A model generated the notes under the pieces. That model was not told where the DNA came from. It ran no database searches and saw only the letters and a program-made list of their open reading frames with translations. Below are positions 8,428 through 16,442 of a DNA stretch of 64,000 nt, piece after piece. Source of the stretch: Thiomicrorhabdus immobilis (GTDB lineage Bacteria > Pseudomonadota > Gammaproteobacteria > Thiomicrospirales > Thiomicrospiraceae); assembly GCF_021654855.1 (NCBI RefSeq), contig NZ_AP024202.1:372001-436000 (forward strand), written 5' to 3'. Both the position numbers and the translations under genes were made by a program. Position 1 is the stretch's first letter. Each line of letters begins with the position of its first letter.

Positions 8428-9228
8428 ATGGATATTTCACAATACAAAATTGATAATGAACCATTTTACGATGCTCAATCAAATGAAATAGAGCTTTACG
8501 AAGCAGCTTATGCAGCACGTTTGCCAGTGATGGTAAAAGGGCCAACAGGTTGTGGTAAATCACGTTTTGTTGAACACATGGCGTGGAAGCTAGGTAAGCC
8601 GATTATTACCGTATCTTGTAACGAAGATATCACCGCTTCTGATTTGGTAGGTCGTTATTTGCTGGACGCAAACGGTACTCGCTGGGTCGATGGTCCATTA
8701 ACCATGGCGGCACGCTATGGTGCGATTTGTTATTTAGATGAAATCGTTGAAGCACGTCAAGACACTATGGTGGTGATTCACGCTCTGACGGATCACCGTC
8801 GTGAACTATCTTTAGATAAGAAAGGTGAGTTAATCAAAGCCCATCCAGATTTCCAATTGGTCATCTCTTACAACCCTGGTTATCAGTCTTTGATGAAAGA
8901 CCTTAAGCAGTCAACTAAACAACGTTTTTGTGCTTTGGATTTTGATTACGCGGCACCGGATGTTGAAGCTCACATTCTTCAGAAAGAAGGGAATGTTGAC
9001 CGAGATACCGCCAATAAGTTGGTTAAGATTGGTGAAACAGCACGTAACTTAAAAGGTCACGGTTTGGATGAAGGTATCTCGACACGTCTAATGGTATATG
9101 CTGCGACCTTAATCAATCAGGGAATTGCTCCAGTTGAGGCATGTAAGATGGCGCTGGTCCGTCCAATCACCGATGATGCGGATATTCGCGAAACGCTGGA
9201 TAATGCGATTGAGATGATATTTGGTTAA
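8428..9228 (+). CDS. cbbQ: CbbQ2, AAA+ RuBisCO activase ATPase of the form II cluster
   Basis: From ATG 8428 this is a 266-residue AAA+ protein with Walker A GPTGCGKS at 38-45 and Walker B AICYLDE near 100. An in-frame ATG at 8410 would add six residues, but GGGGA at 8417-8421 is correctly spaced for 8428, and MDISQYKIDNEPFY aligns with the N-terminus of the first CbbQ. With CbbO2 it should form the activase that frees form II RuBisCO from inhibitors. It stands downstream of a terminator, so it must have its own promoter or live on read-through; I saw no clear promoter. Confidence 0.95.
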   Translation: MDISQYKIDNEPFYDAQSNEIELYEAAYAARLPVMVKGPTGCGKSRFVEHMAWKLGKPIITVSCNEDITASDLVGRYLLDANGTRWVDGPLTMAARYGAICYLDEIVEARQDTMVVIHALTDHRRELSLDKKGELIKAHPDFQLVISYNPGYQSLMKDLKQSTKQRFCALDFDYAAPDVEAHILQKEGNVDRDTANKLVKIGETARNLKGHGLDEGISTRLMVYAATLINQGIAPVEACKMALVRPITDDADIRETLDNAIEMIFG

Positions 9229-9246
9229 GAATTAGTTTATTCATAT

Positions 9247-9377
9247 AACCACGAAGACACGAAGACACGAAGTTTAATTAGCCTAAATAATTTTAGGGTG
9301 TCTCGTGGTTACTCTACTCAGTCTGTAAGGCTCTCCTAAAAAGTTTTATTCTTCGTGTCTTCGTGCCTTCGTGGTAA
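9247..9377. repeat. Inverted repeat with ACGAAGACACGAAG arms in the cbbQ2-cbbO2 gap
   Basis: The left arm (9247-9272) is built of repeated ACGAAGACACGAAG units after AACC; the right arm (9351-9377) is its near-perfect reverse complement, CTTCGTGTCTTCG then TGCCTTCGTGGTAA. A further partial unit, TCTCGTGGTTA, lies at 9301-9311. Elements of this CCACGAAGACACGAAG type are scattered in many proteobacterial genomes (recalled, not searched). It fills nearly all of the 163-base gap. Confidence 0.7.
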
Positions 9378-9391
9378 TTTAGAGAAATATT

Positions 9392-11656
9392 ATGAATGAA
9401 GAATTATTTGCCGAATACCAACATAAATTTACCTGTAAATTTCCAAAAGCGATAGAGCTTTTCCCGGATTTTATCGAGCATGCCGTTCACACCTTAAGCC
9501 CGGAAGGGGTTGAGGCGTATCTTGATGGCGCTAACTTTTTGTGCATGATCGGGCAAGGGGTTGAACCGGTCTTGGTCTATATGGAAGTGATGCCGGAAAT
9601 TGCCGCACACTTTGGTAAAGGCACCAATAAAATGATAGCGGATTACAGCTATCAATTGGCTCGCAGTCCCAATAAGAAAGCCCTGATTCCTTTTTTAGCG
9701 ACCCTGGGACATGTTTGCCGACGCATAGACCGAGTTGAAGACCTTCAGCAATATCTTGATATTCTTGACGAGTATGTCGATAAAACCCAAACGGTTATTC
9801 ATGGGCATCACTCTATCCATGAAAGTCCTGGCATGATCGCGCTGTTGGAGAATATGCCGCAACTGATCTCAAAGCTGTGTTTGACCGGGATTCGTAACTT
9901 CATTGATTACGGTGCACGCAACTACCAGTCAAGTCCGGACCAGCAGATTGAATATTTCAGTCTAACTTCTCACGATGCGAAAAGTATCATTCAGCGTGAA
10001 CGTCAAGGAACCACTTTCAAAGACGTTGAACGTCATATGGATATGCTCAAAGAATCCATGTGGAAGTGTGACCTGCCGTTTTCGGTGTTTTCAACCGCCT
10101 TTGATCAAATTCGTGTGCCTACACCGTATTTAGACGAAGATTTGATTGCCGTTCCCGATGTCTACGACGAAGAGAATGGGGTGAGTGGAAAGGACCGTTA
10201 CCGCGCGATGCTTGGACATATCATGGCGCATAAGCGTTGGTCAGGTAAGTTGATGGCCGATAACTTCGCGCCACACATGCAGTTGTTTGTCTCCATTTTT
10301 GAAGACTCGCGAGTTGAATATCTGTTGATGAAAGAGTATCCGGGGTTCAAGAAACTGTTTTTAGCGTTACACCCATATCCTGAAAAAGGTGCGTGTGATG
10401 ATAAAAAACAGTCCTGCTTGCGATACCGAGCGACACGCTTATCACGTGCACTATTGGATGAAAACTTTAACTCAGAGAATACTCTGATAGAAGATTTTCG
10501 TCAGCAGTTCCACGCCATTATGGAAGAGAAGGGTGAAGATTCCACCACACAAGATATGGCGATGTTGGGCACTAAATTCTATGTAAAGGCGCGCAAGCAA
10601 TCTTCAGATAGTTTGCCGGATATTTTCTTCGATGATACCGAAGTCAGTTACCGCGATGATAACCGCTATATTTGGCATCATTACGAAGAGTATGATGAGG
10701 CCGATGAGATTGTACCGAATGAGTATCAGTCTGATGAGAAGGTCGTGGACACAGCTGATAGCTTGCCACCACGTCACTATGATGAGTGGGATTACCTCTC
10801 GGAAACCTACCGTCCTGATTGGGCTACGGTCTATGAACGTTTACATCCGTCAACCAGCGCCAACAAGGTGGATAAGTTGATGGAGAAGCATGAAGGGCTT
10901 GCCAAACGTTTGAAGAAAATGATTGAAATGCTCAAGCCACAAAATAAAAAGCGTATTCGTTTCCAAGAGGAAGGTGAAGAGCTTGATTTAGATGTGGCTT
11001 TACGTTCGATTATTGATTTCAAGAGTGGTCAAGCGCCAGATCCTCGTATCAACTATAGCCATACAACCGATAGTCGTAATATCGCGGTGATGTTGTTGGT
11101 GGATACTTCTCAGTCGTTGAACGAACGTAATAAGGAAACCGGACAAACTTTATTGGAGTTGTCGCAGGAAGCTTTGGCGATTACCGCCTGGACAGTTGAG
11201 CAACTTGGTGATAAATTTGCCATTGCAGGTTTCAGTTCGGATACTCGACATGAAGTGCGTTATCAACACATTAAGGGCTATTCGGAGCACTATTGCGATG
11301 ATGTAAAAGCGCGTATCAGTGCTATGGAAGCTTCTTACTCAACTCGAATGGGAGCGGCGATGCGTCATGCGGCGCATTATCTGGAAGCCCAGCAAGCCGA
11401 GAAGAAATTGATGCTGATATTGACCGATGGTGAGCCGGCGGATATTGATACTAAAGATCCACAGATGTTAATTAAAGACACCCATAAAGCGGTGGAAGAG
11501 TTGCAAGGTCGTGGAATCTACTCATACTGCATTACGCTGGATCCTAAAGCGGATGAGTATGTAGAGGATATCTTCGGTAGCCAGTATACGGTTATCGACC
11601 ATGTCGATAAGTTGCCTGAGCAATTACCGCAAGTGTTTATGAAGTTGACTCATTAA
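9392..11656 (+). CDS. cbbO: CbbO2, VWA-domain RuBisCO activase subunit of the form II cluster
   Basis: The complete CbbO is 754 residues long. The N-terminal half is a helical region with no recognisable catalytic motif; the middle (roughly 400-500) is acidic; the C-terminal third is a von Willebrand A domain with the MIDAS motif DTSQS at 571-575 and LTDGEPAD further on. CbbO binds RuBisCO through this metal site and sits on the CbbQ hexamer. No signal peptide or membrane segment is seen. The next gene begins 11 bases after its stop, so they share a transcript. Confidence 0.94.
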   Translation: MNEELFAEYQHKFTCKFPKAIELFPDFIEHAVHTLSPEGVEAYLDGANFLCMIGQGVEPVLVYMEVMPEIAAHFGKGTNKMIADYSYQLARSPNKKALIPFLATLGHVCRRIDRVEDLQQYLDILDEYVDKTQTVIHGHHSIHESPGMIALLENMPQLISKLCLTGIRNFIDYGARNYQSSPDQQIEYFSLTSHDAKSIIQRERQGTTFKDVERHMDMLKESMWKCDLPFSVFSTAFDQIRVPTPYLDEDLIAVPDVYDEENGVSGKDRYRAMLGHIMAHKRWSGKLMADNFAPHMQLFVSIFEDSRVEYLLMKEYPGFKKLFLALHPYPEKGACDDKKQSCLRYRATRLSRALLDENFNSENTLIEDFRQQFHAIMEEKGEDSTTQDMAMLGTKFYVKARKQSSDSLPDIFFDDTEVSYRDDNRYIWHHYEEYDEADEIVPNEYQSDEKVVDTADSLPPRHYDEWDYLSETYRPDWATVYERLHPSTSANKVDKLMEKHEGLAKRLKKMIEMLKPQNKKRIRFQEEGEELDLDVALRSIIDFKSGQAPDPRINYSHTTDSRNIAVMLLVDTSQSLNERNKETGQTLLELSQEALAITAWTVEQLGDKFAIAGFSSDTRHEVRYQHIKGYSEHYCDDVKARISAMEASYSTRMGAAMRHAAHYLEAQQAEKKLMLILTDGEPADIDTKDPQMLIKDTHKAVEELQGRGIYSYCITLDPKADEYVEDIFGSQYTVIDHVDKLPEQLPQVFMKLTH

Positions 11657-11667
11657 GGTGAACATTA

Positions 11668-12072
11668 ATGACAAATAAAATTAGTGTACAGATGGTGTTT
11701 CACTTTAAGGGTGAGGAGCATAACCTTTCAGCCGATATTAAATTGCCTTTGCATATTGGCGACATGACGGCTTTTTATTATGCATTACCACGCAGAATCG
11801 CCGAGCGTAATGGCGTGGATACCTACTCTTATATGTTTGACATGATGGAGAGCTGCCCAATAGAAGTGGTTGCGGCTGAAGGTTATGTGGCGCGTTTTTT
11901 AGAAAACGGTCCAATTTCCATGGATGAATTTGTACAGGCCTGTAATGAGGTCACGCCTGAAATGCTGATGGCGGACATTGCTCTACGTGTGCAAGATGGT
12001 ACAGATTTATCATTAGAATCCGCTCTGTTATTAGCTTATCAAATCGGAGTTTCGCAAGGCGAATCGGATTAA
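11668..12072 (+). CDS. Unrecognised 134-residue protein downstream of cbbO2
   Basis: I do not recognise this family. The protein is acidic and soluble, with no signal peptide, Cys cluster or nucleotide-binding motif. It begins MTNKISVQMVFHFKGEEH, suggesting beta strands, followed by a helical half ending LLAYQIGVSQGESD. It has a ribosome site (AAGGTG) 11 bases after cbbO2 and a strong terminator behind it, so it is the last gene of cbbQ2-cbbO2. Position suggests a link to form II RuBisCO activation or assembly, but this is inference. TACAGGCCTGTA, a variant of the window palindrome, lies inside it at 11933. Confidence 0.75.
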   Translation: MTNKISVQMVFHFKGEEHNLSADIKLPLHIGDMTAFYYALPRRIAERNGVDTYSYMFDMMESCPIEVVAAEGYVARFLENGPISMDEFVQACNEVTPEMLMADIALRVQDGTDLSLESALLLAYQIGVSQGESD

Positions 12073-12100
12073 TGGTTTATTCATCAAGCTAAACACTATA

Positions 12101-12132
12101 AAATGCCCTTATTACATACGGGCATTTTTTTT
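12101..12132 (+). terminator. Rho-independent terminator ending the cbbQ2-cbbO2 operon
   Basis: AAATGCCC (12101-12108) pairs with GGGCATTT (12120-12127) and runs into eight T. Confidence 0.9.
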
Positions 12133-12161
12133 GCCTAAAATTCATTAAAAGAGCAAAAAAA

Positions 12162-12395
12162 ATGTGTATTTTCATCCTCGCAATCATGGCGATATTGCTG
12201 TTCTATCTCTCGGGTTCAATCGAGCAGTATCAATTGAACGAATTGATTGATGGCATCAATATTCCGGTTAGCCAAGGGTGGGAAGTGTTGTATAGTTTAT
12301 GGCCAGCAATGGGGTTTATGTTTTTTTCGGGGATATTTACCGTGCTGATTATCATGAAGTTTTGGAAGCAAACAGAAGCCAGCCAAGAAAAGTAA
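12162..12395 (+). CDS. Small two-helix membrane protein upstream of carbonic anhydrase
   Basis: This 77-residue protein has two hydrophobic helices, about residues 2-18 and 46-66, joined by a polar loop, and a short charged C-terminus (KFWKQTEASQEK). I do not recognise a family. The ribosome site is weak (AAAAGAGC before a run of A). It ends 10 bases before the carbonic anhydrase gene, so the two are probably co-transcribed. A role in CO2 or bicarbonate handling is possible only by association. A product of a longer frame in another register (12299-12652) is a shadow. Confidence 0.6.
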   Translation: MCIFILAIMAILLFYLSGSIEQYQLNELIDGINIPVSQGWEVLYSLWPAMGFMFFSGIFTVLIIMKFWKQTEASQEK

Positions 12396-12405
12396 AGGAC
12401 AAAAT

Positions 12406-13053
12406 ATGTGCGACAAATGTGACTGTAACCAAGATATTGAGCAGCTTTTTAAAAATAACCGCGAATGGGTTGATGAAATCAATGAAGCGGATCCCGATTT
12501 CTTTGAAAGCTTGGTTCACCAGCAAAAACCGGAGTATCTATGGATTGGATGTTCTGATAGCCGGGTACCGGCAAATGAACTGGTTAAGATGGATCCGGGC
12601 ACTATTTTTGTACACCGTAACATTGCCAATTTGGTCAACTCATCGGACATGAATGTGTTGTCGGTCATTCAGTATGCGGTGGAAGTGTTGAAAGTTAAGC
12701 ACATTATTGTCAATGGTCACTACGGTTGTGGAGGGGTTCAAGCCTCTTTCAATGAAAACAACCCCGACCTGATTGACCACTGGATTCGCCCGATTCGTAA
12801 GTATCTGGTCAGAGCCAAAAAAGAGCTCGAAGGCCTAAGTGAAGAGCAGAAACTCGACAAGCTTTGCGAAATTAATGTGAAAGAGCAAGTGCGTAATATC
12901 TGTCATATTCCAGCGGTTAAAAATGCTTGGAAAAAAGGTCAACCGCTGGCAATCCACGGTTTTATCTATGCAATCAAAGATGGCCGTTTACATAATCTTA
13001 AGGTTTCTGTCGATAACCTGGAAGATGCCGAGAAAAGGTTGTTTCGTTCTTAA
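12406..13053 (+). CDS. can: Beta-class carbonic anhydrase
   Basis: This 215-residue enzyme interconverts CO2 and bicarbonate. The zinc ligands are visible: Cys49 in CSDSRVPA, His105 and Cys108 in HYGCGG, with the Asp51-Arg53 dyad. It has no signal peptide, so it is cytoplasmic and can supply CO2 to the neighbouring RuBisCO enzymes. The N-terminus MCDKCDCNQD is rich in cysteine, which is not part of the active site and is slightly odd. Ribosome site AAGGAC precedes the ATG. The closest general type is the E. coli Can clade. Confidence 0.95.
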   Translation: MCDKCDCNQDIEQLFKNNREWVDEINEADPDFFESLVHQQKPEYLWIGCSDSRVPANELVKMDPGTIFVHRNIANLVNSSDMNVLSVIQYAVEVLKVKHIIVNGHYGCGGVQASFNENNPDLIDHWIRPIRKYLVRAKKELEGLSEEQKLDKLCEINVKEQVRNICHIPAVKNAWKKGQPLAIHGFIYAIKDGRLHNLKVSVDNLEDAEKRLFRS

Positions 13054-13080
13054 AGAACCGCCACTGATCAAGGGAGCGTT

Positions 13081-13782
13081 ATGAAGTTACTGCTTGTTGA
13101 GGATGAACCTCTGTTGGTCGAGAACCTTGAGAGTCGCTTTAAGCGGTTAGGTTATATTGTAGATAGTGCCTTAGATGGAGAGCAGGGGCTTTATCTCGCT
13201 TTAGAGCATGACTATGATTTGATTATTTTAGATTTGGGTCTGCCAAAACTACCAGGCCTGGTTGTTTTAGAAAAAATTCGCCAAGCTCAGAAAACGCTGC
13301 CTATTCTGGTCTTAACAGCACGTAACTCTTGGCAGGAACGGGTTGAGGGATTGAAAAAGGGGGCGGATGACTATTTGGGCAAGCCGTTTCATTTTGAAGA
13401 GCTGCATGCACGTATAGAAAGTCTGGCAAAACGACATCAGCCAAAAGATTCCACTATCTGTTTTCATCCGACACATCTCGCCGGTTTACAATCCGTCTGT
13501 TTAGACACCGAGGCAAAATCGTTACAAATCAATGAAACTGTCCAGCTGTTGACAGCCACGGAATTCCATCTGTTGGTTCCTCTGTTTAGCCACCCTAAAC
13601 AAATATTTTCCAAACACGCTTTGCTTGAAAAAATCTCCGATAGCACACAGGAAAAAGATGAAAACCTCATCGAGGTCTATATCCGTCGTCTACGCGGTTA
13701 TTTAGGTAAAGAGTCAATTCAAACCTTAAGGGGACAAGGCTATCGATTGACCTTGTCCGACACCGTTGAGGTCAACAAATGA
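13081..13782 (+). CDS. OmpR/PhoP-family response regulator
   Basis: This 233-residue protein has a receiver domain with acidic pocket Glu7-Asp8, phosphorylation site Asp51 (ILDLGLP), Thr79 and Lys101, followed by a winged-helix DNA-binding domain ending RGQGYRL. Its end overlaps the histidine kinase start by four bases (ATGA), so they are translationally coupled. The following operon encodes an RND efflux system, so it most likely senses and answers to a metal or another toxic compound. An exact 11-bp tandem repeat at 15177 is a plausible target. A full ACCAGGCCTGGT lies in the coding sequence at 13251. Confidence 0.93.
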   Translation: MKLLLVEDEPLLVENLESRFKRLGYIVDSALDGEQGLYLALEHDYDLIILDLGLPKLPGLVVLEKIRQAQKTLPILVLTARNSWQERVEGLKKGADDYLGKPFHFEELHARIESLAKRHQPKDSTICFHPTHLAGLQSVCLDTEAKSLQINETVQLLTATEFHLLVPLFSHPKQIFSKHALLEKISDSTQEKDENLIEVYIRRLRGYLGKESIQTLRGQGYRLTLSDTVEVNK

Positions 13783-15146
13783 AATCATTGCAACATCAGT
13801 TGTCTGTGTTGTTGGGATTGAGTGTCGCCGCAGTTTTCATCCTGTTTTGGTGGCTTTCATTTACGACCATCCATCAAGTTGCCGAGGAGTATGTACTTAC
13901 ACGTTTGAGCCATGATAGCGATGCGGTGGTCAAAAATTTGCATTTGAAGAATGGTCGATGGGTGTTGGACTTCGAACGGCTTGAGCCAATCTACTCTCAA
14001 GTGAATTCCGGGCATTATTTTGTGGTAAAGGTCGAGAAGCAAACCTTTTACTCTCCATCTTTAAACGGTTACCCGTTGTTTGTTCCAGAGTGGGATAGCC
14101 ATAAATACACCGAGATGGTCTATGAAACTTTAGGTCCTTTAGTTACCGAAGGTAAGGATGTTAAGCGTTCAAAGTTATTGATTCAAGCCAGTCAGCAAAG
14201 TAAAAACAATCACCCGGTTACTATCTATATCGCCGAAGATCACTCGCCGATCCAGCAGAGCTTGAAGCGGTTTGATTGGTTGTTTGGTGGTTTTGCTTTG
14301 GTGACTCTGTTAATACTGTATTTTTTACAAAAATGGATATTACAGCGTACCTTCAAACAATTGTCCCCATTAGAGAAACAGCTCAAAGAGTTGGAGTTGA
14401 CCCATCAGTTGAATATTGAGGATGTGCCATATCCTAAAGAGGTGGCGTCATTAATCGAGGCATTACGCCACGCTTTGACTCAAGCGGGCAAACAACTCAG
14501 GTCTTCACGTCAGTCTAATGCGAATTTATCACATGCATTGAAAACGCCGCTAAATTTAGCCTTTCAGCTATTGGAACAAATTAGAGAAGACACTTCGCCG
14601 GAAAAACTCAAATTGGTTGAACGTCAGGTTCAGCAACAGCTCAATAAAATCCACCAGCTGATTGAGAGGGAGTTGAAAAAAGCCCGAATCGCTTCCGACG
14701 CCCCTTTGTCGAACCGTTTTGATTGGCAAGCGGACATGGAAGAACTGATTCAATCCTTAAAGCAGCTTTATCAAGCTAAAAACCTGCAAATCGAATCGAG
14801 TTTGACCGACTTGCCTGGCTTGGTCATTGAAAAAGAAGACGGTTTTGAGTTATTCGGAAATCTCTTGGATAACGCTTGTAAATGGAGTAACAATCAAATT
14901 TGGATCGGTTTTGAAGCCGATGCAAAAAAGGTTGCTATTACGATTGAGGATGATGGGCCAGGCGTTTCCGAACAAGCGTTAACGGATATCCAGATACGAG
15001 GTTTCCGTGCCGATGAGGCCACTCCAGGGCATGGCATTGGTCTATCTATCGTTAAGGATTTGGTCGAGGCGTATTCTGCCGAAATTGAATTTGCACACTC
15101 TGCTTACGGAGGGCTCAAGGTATCGCTTATTTTTAATAATAAGTGA
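13779..15146 (+). CDS. Sensor histidine kinase, partner of the preceding regulator
   Basis: The 455-residue protein has a membrane helix at about 10-28, a periplasmic sensor region to about 167, a second helix at about 168-186, then a dimerisation/phosphoacceptor domain with His252 in LSHALKTPL and an ATPase domain with the N-box NLLDNACKW and G1 box EDDGPGV. The general form resembles PhoQ-type kinases. The signal is unknown; an acidic cluster or metal-binding histidines are not obvious in the periplasmic part. It is coupled to the regulator gene by overlap. Confidence 0.92.
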   Translation: MKSLQHQLSVLLGLSVAAVFILFWWLSFTTIHQVAEEYVLTRLSHDSDAVVKNLHLKNGRWVLDFERLEPIYSQVNSGHYFVVKVEKQTFYSPSLNGYPLFVPEWDSHKYTEMVYETLGPLVTEGKDVKRSKLLIQASQQSKNNHPVTIYIAEDHSPIQQSLKRFDWLFGGFALVTLLILYFLQKWILQRTFKQLSPLEKQLKELELTHQLNIEDVPYPKEVASLIEALRHALTQAGKQLRSSRQSNANLSHALKTPLNLAFQLLEQIREDTSPEKLKLVERQVQQQLNKIHQLIERELKKARIASDAPLSNRFDWQADMEELIQSLKQLYQAKNLQIESSLTDLPGLVIEKEDGFELFGNLLDNACKWSNNQIWIGFEADAKKVAITIEDDGPGVSEQALTDIQIRGFRADEATPGHGIGLSIVKDLVEAYSAEIEFAHSAYGGLKVSLIFNNK

Positions 15147-15176
15147 TAATTTTTTTTCAATATTTATCCCAATTTT

Positions 15177-15206
15177 CAGTTTCGTTTCAGTTTCGTTTTC
15201 TAGAAT
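15177..15206 (+). promoter_or_regulatory. Promoter of the RND operon with an 11-bp tandem-repeat operator
   Basis: CAGTTTCGTTT occurs twice in direct tandem (15177-15187 and 15188-15198), a spacing of one helical turn, as OmpR-family dimers prefer. A TAGAAT -10 box follows at 15201-15206, so the repeats cover the -35 region, and no good -35 is seen. This suggests activation by the adjacent response regulator. The outer membrane gene starts at 15240 after AGGA. Confidence 0.6.
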
Positions 15207-15239
15207 CCATGTCATTATCGAATACTCTAGGAACACCTT

Positions 15240-16442
15240 ATGAAAAACATTCATGCATATCGTCTTATTGGTCTGCTTTCAGCAGGCTTGGTATTCAGTT
15301 TCCCCGCACAAGCCAAAACCTATGCCGAGCTATTGCAAAACGTTCAGCAACAGCAACCAGAACAAGCTGCCTTACAATCCTATGGTGAATTGGAAACTAC
15401 CGTGAGTCAGAGTGCGGACAGTTGGTTTGCGGGTAATGCGAATTTAGTGGTCGCCCATGAGAATGATGCTTTGACCGGTGATTTGCAAAAGCAAAAATGG
15501 CATATTGGTGCGGAAATGCCATTATGGTTGCCGGGTCAGGCACAAAGCCAACAAAATTTAGCGCGAGGTTTGGCCGATTTAAATAGTTACCAGGCCTGGT
15601 ATCTCAAATGGCAAGCTTCGGGTCAGTTGCGTGACTTGGTTTGGCAATATCAAGAAAGCCAAGTCAAAGCGGATATCGCCGAGCAATCGGTGGCACAGGC
15701 ACAACAACTTAATGACTTGATTGCTACCTTGGTCAAGGTGGGAGAGAAACCAAAGATCGATGCGCTTTTAGCGGATAAAGCCTTATTGAATGCGCAGGCA
15801 CAACGCTTGAACTTACAAAGCATGCTCGAATCCAACCGCCAGCAATATCAATACTGGACCAACACTCAAGAGTTGCCGAGCCCATTGACAGAAACCATTG
15901 CTAAAGTGGATTTGCAAAAGCATCCAGAACTGAACCGGTTGAAAGCGCAATTGGCGGTATTGGGTGCCGAGTACCAAACAGCTAAAGCGACCGAAAAAGA
16001 TAATCCGACCTTCTCATTCGGTGGCTTTCAGGAAGAAGACAAGGCGACCAGCGCCAATAACTCCCTTTACGCGCAAATCACCTATCCTTTAGGTAGTAGC
16101 CCACTTAAAAAAGTGGAAACCGCAAAGCAAAGAACCGCGTTTTTAGAAAAACAGGCGGAAGTGAAACGTTATCAGATGGTGTTAGAGAACCAACTAAAAA
16201 AGGCTAAACAGCAGATTAGCCTTGCACAGCAAAAACTCTCATTAATGCAGCAAGAGTTACAAATTGCGACACAAACCTTGCAGCTTGCCACTCAGGCCTA
16301 TAAAGCCGGTGAAAGTAATATCCAAACCTTGGTGAATGCCCAACAGGACTTTTTAAACAGCAAGTTGCAACAGTCCTTGACCGAAATTGAATTGAATAAA
16401 GCCATTGCTCAACATAATCAAATTGCAGGAGACTCTCTATAA
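15240..16442 (+). CDS. TolC-family outer membrane efflux protein (CusC/CzcC-like)
   Basis: The 400-residue protein has a signal peptide (hydrophobic stretch about 8-22, cleavage after PAQA near 25) and two long alpha-helical repeats typical of TolC-type outer membrane channels; residues about 290-365 form a strongly heptad-like coiled coil. It is shorter than classical TolC but in the range of metal-efflux relatives. It starts a TolC-adaptor-RND operon; its stop overlaps the adaptor start (TAATG). A full ACCAGGCCTGGT lies inside it at 15589. Confidence 0.88.
   Translation: MKNIHAYRLIGLLSAGLVFSFPAQAKTYAELLQNVQQQQPEQAALQSYGELETTVSQSADSWFAGNANLVVAHENDALTGDLQKQKWHIGAEMPLWLPGQAQSQQNLARGLADLNSYQAWYLKWQASGQLRDLVWQYQESQVKADIAEQSVAQAQQLNDLIATLVKVGEKPKIDALLADKALLNAQAQRLNLQSMLESNRQQYQYWTNTQELPSPLTETIAKVDLQKHPELNRLKAQLAVLGAEYQTAKATEKDNPTFSFGGFQEEDKATSANNSLYAQITYPLGSSPLKKVETAKQRTAFLEKQAEVKRYQMVLENQLKKAKQQISLAQQKLSLMQQELQIATQTLQLATQAYKAGESNIQTLVNAQQDFLNSKLQQSLTEIELNKAIAQHNQIAGDSL

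Noticed and set aside
12299-12652. A 117-codon plus-strand frame overlapping the small membrane gene and carbonic anhydrase
   Set aside because: The competing frames give a clear membrane protein and a certain carbonic anhydrase; this one has neither motif nor proper start.
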